From positions 3,162,001-3,226,000 of the forward strand of contig NZ_CP130720.1 in NCBI RefSeq assembly GCF_035984415.1: a DNA stretch of 64,000 bases. Direction: 5' to 3'. This document shows, one piece after another, positions 53,894 to 63,391 of this stretch (position 1 is the first letter of the stretch; every line of letters starts with the position of its first letter). The DNA is from Streptomyces sp. NBC_01296 (GTDB lineage: Bacteria; Actinomycetota; Actinomycetes; Streptomycetales; Streptomycetaceae). The notes under the pieces were generated by a model that made no database searches, was not told where the DNA came from, and saw nothing but the letters and a program-made list of their open reading frames with translations. Made by a program: the position numbers and the translations under genes.

Positions 53894-55918
53894 GTGACCG
53901 ATGCAACGGGCGATGGGACCAGCGCGCTGGAGCAGGCCAGGGGCGCCGCAGCACGGGGCGCGTGGGCGGAGGCCTACGCCGGCTACGCGTCGGCTCAGGA
54001 AGCGGGCGAGCTCGGCCCGGCGGATCTCGCCGAGTTCGCCGGCGTCGCGTATGCCGCAGGGCATCTCGACGTCTCGGTCGAGACGTGGGAGCGGCTCCAT
54101 GACGAGCTGGCCGGCCTGGGCGAGGACAACGGCGCGGCCGGCGCCGCCGTGCGGGTGGCCATGCACCTGCTGTTCGACACCGCGCTCATGGCGCCGGTAC
54201 GGGGGTGGCTCCGGCGTGCCGAACGCCTCCTCGACCCCGCCGCGGCGACCCCCGCGCACGCATGGTTCGCGGCGGTGCGCTCCTACGAACGTCTCCTCAG
54301 CGGCGACCTCGACGCCGCTCGCGACTGGGCCGGGCAGGCGGTCGCGACCGGCCTGGACACGGATCCGGCGGCAGCGGCGATCGGGCGGGTGGCCCAGGCG
54401 CGGCTGGTGATCTTCGACGGCGACGTCGAACGGGGTCTGGCACTGCTCGACGACGCCGGCGCGGCGACGATGTCCGGCGACCTCGACCCGCTCTCGACCG
54501 GGGTCGTCTACTGCGAGCTGGTGTGCGCGCTGCAGGGCCTCGCCCAGTACGACCTGGCCGAGCAGTGGACCGAAGCCATGGAGCGGTGGGCCCACACGAA
54601 CGCGATCGGCAGCATCCACGGCCGGTGCCGCGTACACCGGGCAGAGATCCTGCGCCTGCGGGGTCGGTGCGCGGCCGCCGAGGAGCAGGTGCTCCTGGCG
54701 TGTGACGAGCTGCGTCCCTATGTGCGGCGCGAGCTGGGCTGGCCGCTGGCGGAGCTGGGCCGCATCCGGCTGCGGCGCGGGGATCCGGCCGGTGCGCAGA
54801 ACGCGCTGCTCGCCGCCCACCGCCTCGGCTGGGATCCCGAGCCGGGGCTCTCGCTCGTCCGGCTCGCCGACGGCGACGTCGGCGCGGCGGCCGCCACGAT
54901 CCGGGAGGCATTGATCCGGCCCCTGCCGGTTCCGTCGAAGGAGCTTCCCCCCACCACCGGGCTGCGCCGGGCGCCGCTGCTGGCCGCGCAGGTCGAGATC
55001 GCCGTGGCCGGCGCGGACCTGGAGACGGCGCGGGAGGCGGTCCGCGAGCTCGAGGACGTGGCCGACCGCTTCTCGAGCCGCGCGCTCAGCGCCTCGGCAC
55101 GGCAGGCGCGCGGTACGGTCCTGCTCGCCGCGGGCGACGCGGCCGGCGCGTCGGCGCTGCTCGCCGATGCCGTCCGCGTCTGGAGCGAGATCGGCGCACC
55201 GTACGAGACGGCCCAGTGCCGGCTCCGGCTGGCGGACGCCCACCGCGTCCTCGGCCACCACCAGGCCGAGACCCTCGAGCGGGAAGCGGCGCGTATCGAG
55301 TTCGAGCGGATCGCGGGCACACCCGCCGTCGATCAGTCGCAGCCGGCCACGACCGAGCCGAACACGTTCGGCCGGGAAGGGGACTACTGGCGGGTCGTCT
55401 TCGACGGCAGGTACATGAACATCCGCGACAGCAAGGGCATGCACCACCTCGCCCGCCTGCTCACCGCGCCGGGACGGGAGTTCCACGTCCTCGACCTCGT
55501 CGCCGCCGACAGCGAGGACCCCACCGTCGTCGGCAGGCTGCTCCATGCCGACGACGCCGGTCCCCTCCTGGACGGCCGCGCCAAGCACATGTACCGCCGG
55601 CGGCTCACCGAGATCGAGGACGACATCGAGGAGGCCCGGGCCGACCACGACATCGGCAGGCAGGCGCAGGCCGAGTTCGAACGCGATTTCCTGGTCGCCG
55701 AACTCTCCCGTGCGGTCGGCCTCGGCGGACGCGACCGGCGTGCCGGTGCGGCGTCCGAACGGGCCCGGGCCGCGGTGACCCAGGCCGTGCGCAAGGCCGT
55801 CGGCCGTCTCCGTGATGCCTCTCCCGCGCTGGGTGACCACCTCGACCGCACCATCCGTACCGGGACCTACTGCGCCTACTTGCCCGACCCGCGCTTCCCT
55901 TCCCCGTGGACCGCATGA
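53894..55918 (+). CDS. Large TPR regulator-like protein without recognised HTH
   Basis: The 674-residue protein is built of TPR-like helical repeats (about 10-460: e.g. GELGPADLAEFAGVAYAAGHLDVSVETWERLHDELA). A C-terminal domain DYWRVVFDGRYMNIRDSKGMHHLARLLTAPGREFHVLDL (~500-540) leads into long helices. That C-terminal block occurs in Streptomyces LuxR/AfsR-like regulators. No LuxR HTH or P-loop is seen, so whether it binds DNA is unclear; it may sense or scaffold. GTG 53894 is used. It faces an alpha/beta hydrolase gene. Confidence 0.75.
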   Translation: MTDATGDGTSALEQARGAAARGAWAEAYAGYASAQEAGELGPADLAEFAGVAYAAGHLDVSVETWERLHDELAGLGEDNGAAGAAVRVAMHLLFDTALMAPVRGWLRRAERLLDPAAATPAHAWFAAVRSYERLLSGDLDAARDWAGQAVATGLDTDPAAAAIGRVAQARLVIFDGDVERGLALLDDAGAATMSGDLDPLSTGVVYCELVCALQGLAQYDLAEQWTEAMERWAHTNAIGSIHGRCRVHRAEILRLRGRCAAAEEQVLLACDELRPYVRRELGWPLAELGRIRLRRGDPAGAQNALLAAHRLGWDPEPGLSLVRLADGDVGAAAATIREALIRPLPVPSKELPPTTGLRRAPLLAAQVEIAVAGADLETAREAVRELEDVADRFSSRALSASARQARGTVLLAAGDAAGASALLADAVRVWSEIGAPYETAQCRLRLADAHRVLGHHQAETLEREAARIEFERIAGTPAVDQSQPATTEPNTFGREGDYWRVVFDGRYMNIRDSKGMHHLARLLTAPGREFHVLDLVAADSEDPTVVGRLLHADDAGPLLDGRAKHMYRRRLTEIEDDIEEARADHDIGRQAQAEFERDFLVAELSRAVGLGGRDRRAGAASERARAAVTQAVRKAVGRLRDASPALGDHLDRTIRTGTYCAYLPDPRFPSPWTA

Positions 55919-55952
55919 CGCACATCGGCACCGGTCACCCCGCCACCGGCGG

Positions 55953-56885
55953 CTACGCCGCCAGGAGGGGGCTGGCGTGGTGGTGGAGCCAGGCCCGGTA
56001 CGGCGGCGTGCGGAGGGCGGCTTCGCGGTAGGCCGCCCGGAGGTCCTCGAAGACCTCGGCATGCGCTCCGGGCCGCGTGGCCAGCAGCAGCCGGACCGCG
56101 AGGGGGTCGCCGGACAGCGGCCGTATCGCCATGTCGTCGCGCGGCCCGGAGGTCGGCTGGCAGGGGGCCACCGCCTCGCCGGAGACGATCAGCGAGGTCG
56201 CGGTGTGGTAGTCGGCGTGCAGAACGGGCGGGTCCAGCCCGGCCCCGGCGAACACCCGGCGCAGGCCGTCCCATTCGCCGTCCACGGAGGGGTCGACCGT
56301 CCACCGGTCGGCCGCCAGGTCCTGTAACTCCACCACCGGGCGGCGCGCCGCCGGATGGTCCCGGGACATCGACACGAACTGCGGCTCCCGCTCCATCAGG
56401 ACCCGCAGCTCCAGCCCGGCCGGCACCCGCAGCGGGCTGCCCTCCACCTCGTGGACGAACGCCACGTCCAGCTGCCCCGAAGCCACCATCCGCAGCAGGG
56501 CGTTGGCGGACACGTCCACCATCAGCGAGGTCTCGAAGTCCGGCATCCGGCGGTGGATCCGGCGCAGCCACCCCGGTATCGCCCGGTTGGCCGTGGAGCC
56601 GATGTTCAGCCGCGGCCCGCGGGCCAGCGCCCGGGCCTCGGCGACGAGCGCGGCCATCTCGGCCAGCAGCGGGCGGGCCCGGCCCAGGACCGTGCGGCCG
56701 AACGGGGTGGGCCGGCAGCCGGTGCGCTCACGCAGGAACAGCTCGCCGTCCAGGGCGCGTTCGATGCGGCGCAGCTGGGTCGTCAGGGAGGGCTGGCTCA
56801 CGCCGAGCTGCCGCGCGGCTTTGTGCAGACTGCCGGCGTCGGCAATGGCGCACAGTGCGCGCAGGTGCCTCACCTCGAGCTCCAT
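55953..56885 (-). CDS. LysR family regulator (SnpR/MprR-like)
   Basis: The 310-residue LysR protein has an N-terminal winged HTH (LRALCAIADAGSLHKAARQLGVSQPSLTTQLRRIERALDGELFLRE) and a periplasmic-binding-like effector domain. It is divergent from the snapalysin gene, as in the Streptomyces snp/mpr loci, where this LysR protein activates protease transcription. The ATG is at 56885. The operator candidates in the gap are listed apart. Confidence 0.92.
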   Translation of the reverse strand: MELEVRHLRALCAIADAGSLHKAARQLGVSQPSLTTQLRRIERALDGELFLRERTGCRPTPFGRTVLGRARPLLAEMAALVAEARALARGPRLNIGSTANRAIPGWLRRIHRRMPDFETSLMVDVSANALLRMVASGQLDVAFVHEVEGSPLRVPAGLELRVLMEREPQFVSMSRDHPAARRPVVELQDLAADRWTVDPSVDGEWDGLRRVFAGAGLDPPVLHADYHTATSLIVSGEAVAPCQPTSGPRDDMAIRPLSGDPLAVRLLLATRPGAHAEVFEDLRAAYREAALRTPPYRAWLHHHASPLLAA

Positions 56886-56919
56886 GACCCGAGAGTAGGC
56901 CGGTCCCAGCGAACCGCAC

Positions 56920-57007
56920 CAGCCACTGATACCCCACCGAATCCCGCCATTCTCATGGAAGTTGACCTTCCGAAAACTCCCCGATAGGCCGGCGTTATCG
57001 GTGGCTG
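56920..57007. promoter_or_regulatory. LysR-type operators between regulator and snapalysin gene
   Basis: CCGATA-N9-TATCGG (56981-57001) is a perfect inverted repeat of LysR T-N11-A style. A further pair CAGCCACTGATA (56920-56931) and its reverse-complement-like TATCGGTGGCTG (56996-57007, 11 of 12 match) spans the gap. A TTGACC -35-like hexamer starts at 56962. Confidence 0.65.
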
Positions 57008-57092
57008 ACATCATCCGCCGGCCGCTCCCGCTCCCGCAGACTCCGGTACCGAACGACCCACCCCCCACCGGTATCGAGTAGGAGCCCCCCAC

Positions 57093-57758
57093 ATGCGCCA
57101 CTCCCGTATGTCCCGAAAGGCCGTACTGGCCACCACCGTCGGCCTCGGCCTCGCGGCCGCCCTCGGCGTGGTCCCCACCGCCAGCGCCGCCCCCGCCCCC
57201 GTCGGCAATGCCGCCAGCTACGCGGCGTACGAGCACTCGCAGGAGAACCAGGACGCCAACCGCGCCTTCTTCGAGGCCGTGCAGCGCTCGGTCGCCGAGC
57301 AGCGCGCCGCGAACCCGGCCGTCCTCGCGGTGACCGTCACGTACAACACGCGCAACGCGCCCAGCTTCCGCAGCCAGATATCCCGCTCCACGCAGATATG
57401 GAACAGCTCGGTCTCGAACGTGAAGCTGCAGGAGGTCTCCTCCGGCGGGAACTTCTCGTACTACGAGGGCAACGACTCGCGCGGTTCGTACGCGAGCACG
57501 GACGGCCACGGCCGGGGCTACATCTTCCTCGACTACCAGCAGAACCAGCAGTACAACTCCACCCGGGTGACCGCGCACGAGACCGGCCACGTGCTGGGTC
57601 TGCCGGACCACTACTCGGGCCCCTGCTCCGAGCTGATGTCGGGCGGCGGCCCGGGCACCTCGTGCCAGAACCCCAACCCGAACAGCGCGGAGCGCTCGCG
57701 CGTGGACCAGCTGTGGCGCAACGGGCTGGCCGCGTCGGGGCTGGGCACCAAGAGCTAG
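57093..57758 (+). CDS. snpA: Snapalysin (M7 zinc metalloprotease)
   Basis: The 221-residue precursor is secreted: signal peptide [19 protein letters not shown]... to ASA, then a propeptide. The mature enzyme keeps the M7 motif [11 protein letters not shown] (His162, Glu163, His166, Asp172), in which Asp is the third zinc ligand. Two Cys ([15 protein letters not shown]) should form the disulfide. The enzyme is a small milk-hydrolysing Streptomyces protease. Transcription is probably activated by the divergent LysR protein. Confidence 0.95.
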   Translation: MRHSRMSRKAVLATTVGLGLAAALGVVPTASAAPAPVGNAASYAAYEHSQENQDANRAFFEAVQRSVAEQRAANPAVLAVTVTYNTRNAPSFRSQISRSTQIWNSSVSNVKLQEVSSGGNFSYYEGNDSRGSYASTDGHGRGYIFLDYQQNQQYNSTRVTAHETGHVLGLPDHYSGPCSELMSGGGPGTSCQNPNPNSAERSRVDQLWRNGLAASGLGTKS

Positions 57759-57982
57759 GGGAGCTTCCCCACCTCGGGTACGTACTCCGCGCAGTCCGGG
57801 TTCCGGCAGGGACCCGGAACCCACTCCGGAATGAAGATCCCCAACGCCTTGCGCCGCCGGACGACGGTGTCGACGGGGCGCCCGCAGACCGGGCACGCGA
57901 GCTGTTCGTGCGCGGTCTGCGGGGCCACGGCCTCCGGATGCGGGTGGCGCCGATCATGCTGTTTGTGCTGTTCGCCGGCCAT
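57755..57982 (-). CDS. Small zinc-ribbon protein
   Basis: The 75-residue protein has CPVCGRP and CRNPDCAEY, a four-Cys zinc ribbon, after a His/Gln-rich N-terminus ([15 protein letters not shown]). The stop overlaps the snpA end by four bases, convergent. The GGAGGT site touches the ATG at 57982 unusually closely. No function is known. Confidence 0.7.
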   Translation of the reverse strand: MAGEQHKQHDRRHPHPEAVAPQTAHEQLACPVCGRPVDTVVRRRKALGIFIPEWVPGPCRNPDCAEYVPEVGKLP

Positions 57983-58083
57983 ACCTCCACGGTAGGCCGG
58001 TTCTGCGCGTTCGGCCGGTTCCGGCGCTTGCGGGCGCAGACCCGAGGTCGGACTCCCCGGGCAGAGCACTGCGCATGCAGTGG

Positions 58084-58707
58084 TCAGTCCGTACGGGATG
58101 ACGTCGTCCCCTGCGGCTTGCGCCACATCGGCCACATCAGCGGCCCCTCCGGCAGCTGCACCGCCCCGCCCGTGAACTCCCAGCCGAGCCGCTCGTACAG
58201 CCCCTTGCTGCGCTCGCTGCTCGCCTCCAGGTACGCCGGCACGCCCTCGCGGTCGCAGCGCTCGAGCACCGGCCGCATCAGCTCGGTCCCGAGCCCCTCG
58301 CCCTGTCGGCCCGGGGCGACCGCGATCATCAGCAGGTACTCGTGCTCCTCGGCGGTCGGGTGCACCGCGCCCGTCAGCCTGCCGACCAGCTCGCACCGTT
58401 CGTTGTCGGGGTCGGCGACCTCGCGCATCCTCGCCGGGACCTCGTCCTCGGCGGCTTCCCCCTCCGGATCCCCGGCCGGGATCCGCAGCCACAGCGCCGC
58501 CGCCGAGCCGTCCACCGCGTAGTCGATCCGGCCCTCTGCCAGCGCCACGTCCACGAAGACGCCCAGGAACTTCCCGTGCACCGCGGCCCGGTGCTCCGGG
58601 TCCGGGAAGACCCAGCTGCTCACCGGGTCGGTGCGGAAGGCCTCGTCGAGCAGCCGCGCCACCGCGTCCCGGTCCGACTGATCCGCCTGACGTATCTCCA
58701 GCGCCAC
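58084..58707 (-). CDS. GNAT family N-acetyltransferase
   Basis: The 207-residue protein has the GNAT core LLMIAVAPGRQGEGLGTELMRPVLERC and ASSERSKGLYERLGWEF, with acetyl-CoA loop GRQGEG. The N-terminal half (DRDAVARLLDEAFRTDPVSSWVFPDPEHR) is typical of Streptomyces GNATs of unknown substrate. The start is GTG 58707. Confidence 0.9.
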   Translation of the reverse strand: MALEIRQADQSDRDAVARLLDEAFRTDPVSSWVFPDPEHRAAVHGKFLGVFVDVALAEGRIDYAVDGSAAALWLRIPAGDPEGEAAEDEVPARMREVADPDNERCELVGRLTGAVHPTAEEHEYLLMIAVAPGRQGEGLGTELMRPVLERCDREGVPAYLEASSERSKGLYERLGWEFTGGAVQLPEGPLMWPMWRKPQGTTSSRTD

Positions 58708-58880
58708 TGGTCACACCCTTCGCTCACGTTTCAACTGCCGCGGGCGATCCTAGAGTTGGCGCCGAAGCAGCGGAAAGCCCCGTTCCGGCACGATGCAGTG
58801 CCGGAACAGGGCTTGCGCACGGGGCTCGGGTGGGCAGCCCGCGTACGGGACCCGGCCGCGGCCTTCTGCGCGCTACGGGC

Positions 58881-59933
58881 TCACCGGGTCCGCCGGGTGA
58901 CGAACTCCGCCAGCGCCAGCAGCCCGCCCGCCGCTCCCAGGTCCGGCACGGCGCGGGACAGCAGCTGCACCGCCCGGCCCATCCGGTCCGCGGCATGGGC
59001 CTGCGCCCAGTCGCGCCCGCCGGCCCGGTCCACCGCGTCGGCGGCCTTGCGTACGTCGTCCTCGGCCATGGGACCCGCGTACAGGGCCGCCAGCTGCTCG
59101 CCGGCCGCGGTGCCCGAGGTGAGGGCGGCCACGACCGGGAGGGACTTCTTGCGCGCGATCAGATCGGCCCCGGCGGGTTTGCCGGTGTGCCCCGGGTCCC
59201 CCCAGATGCCGATCAGGTCGTCGATCAGCTGGAAGGCCAGCCCGGCCTCCCGCCCGAAGGCGTCCATCGCGTCGACCTCGTCCGGCCCGGCGCCGGCGTA
59301 GAGCGCGCCGAGCGCACAGGCGCAGCCCAGCAGGGCCCCGGTCTTGGCCGTCGCCATGGTCAGGCACTCGTCGAGCGAGACGTACGCGCGCTGCTCGAAG
59401 GCGCAGTCCGCCTGCTGGCCGGCGCACAGCTCGATGACGCAGGTCGCGAGCCGCGCCGAGGCCTGCGCCGAGGCGGGGTGCGGATCCTCCGCGAGCAGCC
59501 GCAGCGCGAGCGCCATCATGGCGTCGCCGGTGATGATCGCGTCCGGTATCCCGAAGACGGTCCAGGCGGTGGGCCGGCCCCGGCGCTTCGTGTCCTTGTC
59601 GATGACGTCGTCGTGCAGCAGCGTGAAGTTGTGCGCGAGCTCCACGGCCACCGCGGCCCGTACCGCGCCTTCGGCCGTCTTGGCGTCCGGGCCCCGCAGG
59701 GCCTGGGCGGCGGCGAGCACGAGGGCGGGGCGGATGGCCTTGCCCGCGTTGCCCGCGGCCGGGGTGCCGTCCGCGTGCTCCCAGCCGAAGTGGTACATCG
59801 CCACGCGCCGCATCGACCCCGGGAGGTTCCCGACGGTGCGGCGCAGTTCCGGGTTGACCGTTTCTCTTGTCCGCTCCAGCAGGGCCGCGGCCTCCTGCCC
59901 CTCGCCGGTCGTGATCGCCTCAGTGGTGCCCAT
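58881..59933 (-). CDS. Polyprenyl transferase, probable family 2 encapsulin cargo
   Basis: The 350-residue enzyme is an E-isoprenyl diphosphate synthase: first Asp-rich motif HDDVIDKD (~108) and a second motif DDLIGIWGD (~238), lacking the final Asp of DDxxD. Residues 1-26 (MGTTEAITTGEGQEAAALLERT) are a poorly conserved, disordered segment of the kind used for cargo loading in encapsulins. It lies 42 bases after the encapsulin shell gene and is cotranscribed. It should make a prenyl diphosphate inside or at the shell; chain length and acceptor cannot be told. Confidence 0.9.
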   Translation of the reverse strand: MGTTEAITTGEGQEAAALLERTRETVNPELRRTVGNLPGSMRRVAMYHFGWEHADGTPAAGNAGKAIRPALVLAAAQALRGPDAKTAEGAVRAAVAVELAHNFTLLHDDVIDKDTKRRGRPTAWTVFGIPDAIITGDAMMALALRLLAEDPHPASAQASARLATCVIELCAGQQADCAFEQRAYVSLDECLTMATAKTGALLGCACALGALYAGAGPDEVDAMDAFGREAGLAFQLIDDLIGIWGDPGHTGKPAGADLIARKKSLPVVAALTSGTAAGEQLAALYAGPMAEDDVRKAADAVDRAGGRDWAQAHAADRMGRAVQLLSRAVPDLGAAGGLLALAEFVTRRTR

Positions 59934-59975
59934 GGCGTGTCCCCCGATCCCGCGTCGTCGTGCTCGGCCGGCCGC

Positions 59976-61382
59976 TCAGCGCCAGCGGGCGATCTCGACG
60001 TTCTCCAGGATGCCGAGCGCGTCCGGCACGAGCACCGCGGCCGAGAAGTAGGCGGTGACCAGGTACGAGATGATCGCCTGCTCGCTGATGCCCATGAAGC
60101 GCACCGACATGCTCGGCTCGATCTCGTCCGGGATCCCCGGCTGGTGGAGGCCGATGACGCCGGACTCGTCCTCGCCGGTGCGCATGCAGAGGATGGAGGT
60201 GGTGCGGGCGTCGCTGATCGGGATCTTGTTGGAGGGGAAGATCGGCACCCCGCGCCAGGACGGCACCCGGTGCCCGTCGATGTCGATCGTCTCCGGGTAC
60301 AGGCCGCGCTTGTTGCACTCTCGGCCGAAGGCGGCGATGGCCTTGGGGTGGGCGAGGAACAGTTTGGAGCCGCGCCGCATGCTGAGCAGCTGGTCCATGT
60401 CGTCGGGGCTGGGCCCGCCGTCGTGCGGCTGGATGCGCTGGTCGTAGTCGGCGTTGTGGAGCAGTCCGAAGTCGCGGTTGTTGAGCATCTCGTGCTCCTG
60501 GCGCTCGCGCAGCGCTTCGACCGTGAGCCGCAACTGCTGCTCGGTCTGGTTCATCGGCTGGTTGTAGAGGTCGGCGACGCGCGTGTGCACCCGCAGGACC
60601 GTTTGTGCAATGGAGAGTTCGTACTCGCGCGGCTTGGCCTCGTAGTCCACGAAGGTGCCGGGGAGGACGGCCTCGCCCCGGTGGCCGGCGGAGAGGTCGA
60701 TCGCGGCCTCGCCGTACTTGTTGGTGCGCTGGGCCGGCAGGGACCGCTGGGCCTCCACGTGCGCGCGCAGCGAGTCGACCCGGTCGGCGAGGAGCAGGAA
60801 GTCCTGCCGGGACAGGACGAGCGCGGTGCCGGAGGTGACGGCGCGGGCGGTGTACTCCCAGATCGCCTCCTCGTCGACGAGGGAGTCCTCGCCGAAGTAG
60901 GCGCCGTCCGCGACGGTCCGCAGGACCGCGTCCTCGCCGTAGGGGCCGGGGCCGACCTGGTCGATGCGTCCATGGGCGAGCAGGAACACCTGGTCGGAGG
61001 TGCTCCCGAAGGAGGTCAGCTCCTGGCCGGCCTCGAAGTCGACCTGCCGGCACCGCTGGGCGAGCTCGGAGAGCACGTCCAGGTCCTCGTAGGTGCGCAG
61101 CAGCGGGAGCTCGCCGAGCTCGGCCGGGATGACCTGGACCTGGGTCCCGGTCTTGATGAACTCCACGCGTCCGTCGCCGACCGAGTAGCTCAGCCGCCGG
61201 TTCACCCGGTACGTGCCGCCCTGGACGGACACCCACGGGAGCATCTTCAGGAGCCACCGCGAGGTGATCTCCTGCATCTGCGGCGCGGACTTGGTCGTGG
61301 TTGCCAAGTTCCGCGCGGCCGATGTCGCAAGACTCCGCTGCGGTGTCTGGACCTCGGGTTCGGAACCTGCCTGGACCGACAT
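59976..61382 (-). CDS. eshA: Family 2B encapsulin shell protein with cNMP-binding domain (EshA-like)
   Basis: The 468-residue protein combines an HK97-type shell fold with an inserted cyclic-nucleotide-binding domain (about 95-210: [25 protein letters not shown]). In family 2B encapsulins this domain faces outside the shell. EshA of S. griseus/S. coelicolor is this protein, linked to growth, antibiotic production and sporulation. The ligand-binding loop [19 protein letters not shown] lacks the canonical Arg of cAMP binders, so the ligand is uncertain. ATG 61382. The cargo gene follows. Confidence 0.93.
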   Translation of the reverse strand: MSVQAGSEPEVQTPQRSLATSAARNLATTTKSAPQMQEITSRWLLKMLPWVSVQGGTYRVNRRLSYSVGDGRVEFIKTGTQVQVIPAELGELPLLRTYEDLDVLSELAQRCRQVDFEAGQELTSFGSTSDQVFLLAHGRIDQVGPGPYGEDAVLRTVADGAYFGEDSLVDEEAIWEYTARAVTSGTALVLSRQDFLLLADRVDSLRAHVEAQRSLPAQRTNKYGEAAIDLSAGHRGEAVLPGTFVDYEAKPREYELSIAQTVLRVHTRVADLYNQPMNQTEQQLRLTVEALRERQEHEMLNNRDFGLLHNADYDQRIQPHDGGPSPDDMDQLLSMRRGSKLFLAHPKAIAAFGRECNKRGLYPETIDIDGHRVPSWRGVPIFPSNKIPISDARTTSILCMRTGEDESGVIGLHQPGIPDEIEPSMSVRFMGISEQAIISYLVTAYFSAAVLVPDALGILENVEIARWR

Positions 61383-61579
61383 GTGTTTCCCTTTCGATCA
61401 CTCCATGGATCTGCGGGATGCAGCCTTCCAGTACGGAACGTGGTGGGACCATTACACAAAAGGGTGGGACTACTCCGTCAGGGCGTGGGCACCCTTTGGA
61501 GTTCACCTCCTTCACTCGAGGCCTCTCCCATCCCACTGGTTCCGGCCATCCGGCCCCTCGGGCCCGTCGGCGGCCCCTT

Positions 61580-61602
61580 AATTTGCATACAAGATGCGAG
61601 TT
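61580..61602. promoter_or_regulatory. NsrR-type operator before nsrR
   Basis: A 23-bp imperfect palindrome with arms AATTTGCATAC and ATGCGAGTT ends 15 bases before the nsrR ATG. It matches, in reverse orientation, the site in front of hmp. It should mediate autorepression. Confidence 0.8.
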
Positions 61603-61617
61603 TTCTAGGGTGGGGCC

Positions 61618-62073
61618 ATGCGGCTGACCCGATTCACCGACCTGGCGCTGCGCGTGCTGATGCGCCTGGCGGTCGCGCAGGCGGACCTCCCGACCACGCG
61701 CGACGTGGCGGCGACCATGGAGGTCCCGTACACGCACACGGCGAAAGTGGTCGCCAGGCTGCAGCACCTCGGCCTGGTCGAGGCGCGGCGCGGCCGCGGC
61801 GGCGGGCTCACCCTGACCGCCGCCGGGCGGGCCGCTTCGGTGGGCGGGGTGGTCCGCGAGCTGGAGGGTGCGGGCGACGTCGTGGACTGCGACGGCACCA
61901 CCCCCTGCCCGTTGCGCGGCGCCTGCGTCCTGCGGGGCGCGCTACGCCGGGCCCAGGAGGCCTTCTTCGCCGCACTGGACCCGCTGACGGTGAACGACCT
62001 GGTCGAGGCGCCCACCGGCCCCCTGCTGCTGGGCATTGCGGGCGGCCCGCCGGGGCGGACCGAAACGCTCTGA
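61618..62073 (+). CDS. nsrR: Rrf2 family nitric oxide-sensing repressor NsrR
   Basis: The 151-residue Rrf2 protein has an N-terminal winged HTH (FTDLALRVLMRLAVAQ..., ATMEVPYTHTAKVVARLQHLGLVEARRGRGGG). Three Cys in VVDCDGTTPCPLRGACVLRG ligate the [4Fe-4S] cluster, as in S. coelicolor NsrR. NO destroys the cluster and relieves repression of hmp. It is encoded 121 bases upstream of hmp on the same strand, with sites before both genes. Confidence 0.93.
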   Translation: MRLTRFTDLALRVLMRLAVAQADLPTTRDVAATMEVPYTHTAKVVARLQHLGLVEARRGRGGGLTLTAAGRAASVGGVVRELEGAGDVVDCDGTTPCPLRGACVLRGALRRAQEAFFAALDPLTVNDLVEAPTGPLLLGIAGGPPGRTETL

Positions 62074-62142
62074 CCCCGAGGCCGGATGGCCGGTTCACGC
62101 TGCGGGCCGCCAACGGCCCGAACGGGTGTACCCGCACCCAAA

Positions 62143-62165
62143 AATACGCATCTCACATGCCAATT
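62143..62165 (+). promoter_or_regulatory. NsrR-type operator before hmp
   Basis: A 23-bp element with arms AATACGCATCT and ATGCCAATT lies 29 bases upstream of the hmp ATG. It shares the AAnnCGCATCT...ATGCnAATT pattern with the reverse complement of the nsrR site. Confidence 0.82.
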
Positions 62166-62194
62166 CACCGAGAACGACCGACGAGGAGCTCCGG

Positions 62195-63391
62195 ATGCTG
62201 TCCGCGAAGTCGACCGAGACCGTACGTGCCACCCTGCCCGCTGTCGGCGCGGCCATCGGAGACATCGCGGAGCTCTTCTACACGAAGCTGTTCGCGGCCC
62301 ACCCGGAGCTGCTGCGCGACCTGTTCAACCGCGGCAACCAGAACGCCGGCCTCCAGAAGCAGGCCCTCGCCGGCTCCGTCGCCGCCTTCGCGACCCATCT
62401 CGTCGCCCACCCGGACACCCGCCCCGACGTGATGCTGCACCGCATCGCGCACAAGCACGCCTCCCTCGGCGTCACCCGCGATCAGTACCCGGTCGTCCAC
62501 CGCCACCTCTTCGCGGCGATCGCCGAGGTCCTCGGCGAAGCGGTCACCCCCGAGGTGGCCGAGGCCTGGGACGAGGTCTACTGGCTGATGGCCAACGCCC
62601 TGATCGCCATCGAGGAGCGGCTCCACGCCGAGCAGCAGGTCATCGCCGGCGACGTCTGGCGCACCTGGACGGTCGCCGCCCGCGTCGAGGAGACCGCCGA
62701 CTGCACCACCTTCCACCTGACCCCGGCGGACGGCTCCCCGGCCCCCTCCTTCAAACCCGGCCAGTACGTCTCGGTCCAGGTCGAACTGGCCGACGGGGCC
62801 CGCCAGATACGCCAGTACAGCCTCTCCGGCGCCCCCGGCGCCCCGGTCCGCTCGATCACCGTCAAGCGGGTCCACGGCCCGGCGGCCGCGGGCCCCGACG
62901 GCGAGGTCTCGAACCACCTCCACGCCCGCATCGCGACCGGCGACACCCTGCACGTCTCGGCCCCGTACGGCGACCTGGTCCTGCGCGACTCCGCGGCCCC
63001 GGTCCTGCTCGCCTCGGCCGGGATCGGCTGCACCCCGATGCTGTCGATGCTGGCGCACCTCGCCGACACCGGCCACGCCGCCCCGGTGACCGTCCTGCAC
63101 GCCGACCGCTCCCCCGCCGACCACGCGCTGCGCGGCGACCACCGGGCGCTGACGCACAAGCTGCCCGACGCCTCGGCCCGCTTCTGGTACGAGGCCGACG
63201 CCGAGCCGGGCGACGGCGAGGGCCGCCTCGACCTGTCGGACGTCCCGGTGGCCCCCGGCACCACGGCGTACCTGTGCGGGCCGCTCCCCTTCATGCGGGC
63301 CGTACGTGCGCAGCTGCTGGCCAAGGGGGTCCCCGCAGCAGATGTCCACTACGAGGTGTTCGGCCCGGACCTGTGGCTGGCGTCCGTGTAA
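62195..63391 (+). CDS. hmp: Flavohemoglobin (NO dioxygenase)
   Basis: The 398-residue enzyme converts NO and O2 to nitrate with NADPH. The globin domain (1-140) has the distal Tyr29 (LFYTKLF) and Gln54, and the proximal His88 in HKHASLGV. The FAD part has the RQYSLSG motif (~208). The NAD part has ASAGIGCTPMLSML and a C-terminal YEVFGPDLWL. The ATG at 62195 follows GAGGAGCTCCGG. NsrR should repress it. Confidence 0.95.
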   Translation: MLSAKSTETVRATLPAVGAAIGDIAELFYTKLFAAHPELLRDLFNRGNQNAGLQKQALAGSVAAFATHLVAHPDTRPDVMLHRIAHKHASLGVTRDQYPVVHRHLFAAIAEVLGEAVTPEVAEAWDEVYWLMANALIAIEERLHAEQQVIAGDVWRTWTVAARVEETADCTTFHLTPADGSPAPSFKPGQYVSVQVELADGARQIRQYSLSGAPGAPVRSITVKRVHGPAAAGPDGEVSNHLHARIATGDTLHVSAPYGDLVLRDSAAPVLLASAGIGCTPMLSMLAHLADTGHAAPVTVLHADRSPADHALRGDHRALTHKLPDASARFWYEADAEPGDGEGRLDLSDVPVAPGTTAYLCGPLPFMRAVRAQLLAKGVPAADVHYEVFGPDLWLASV

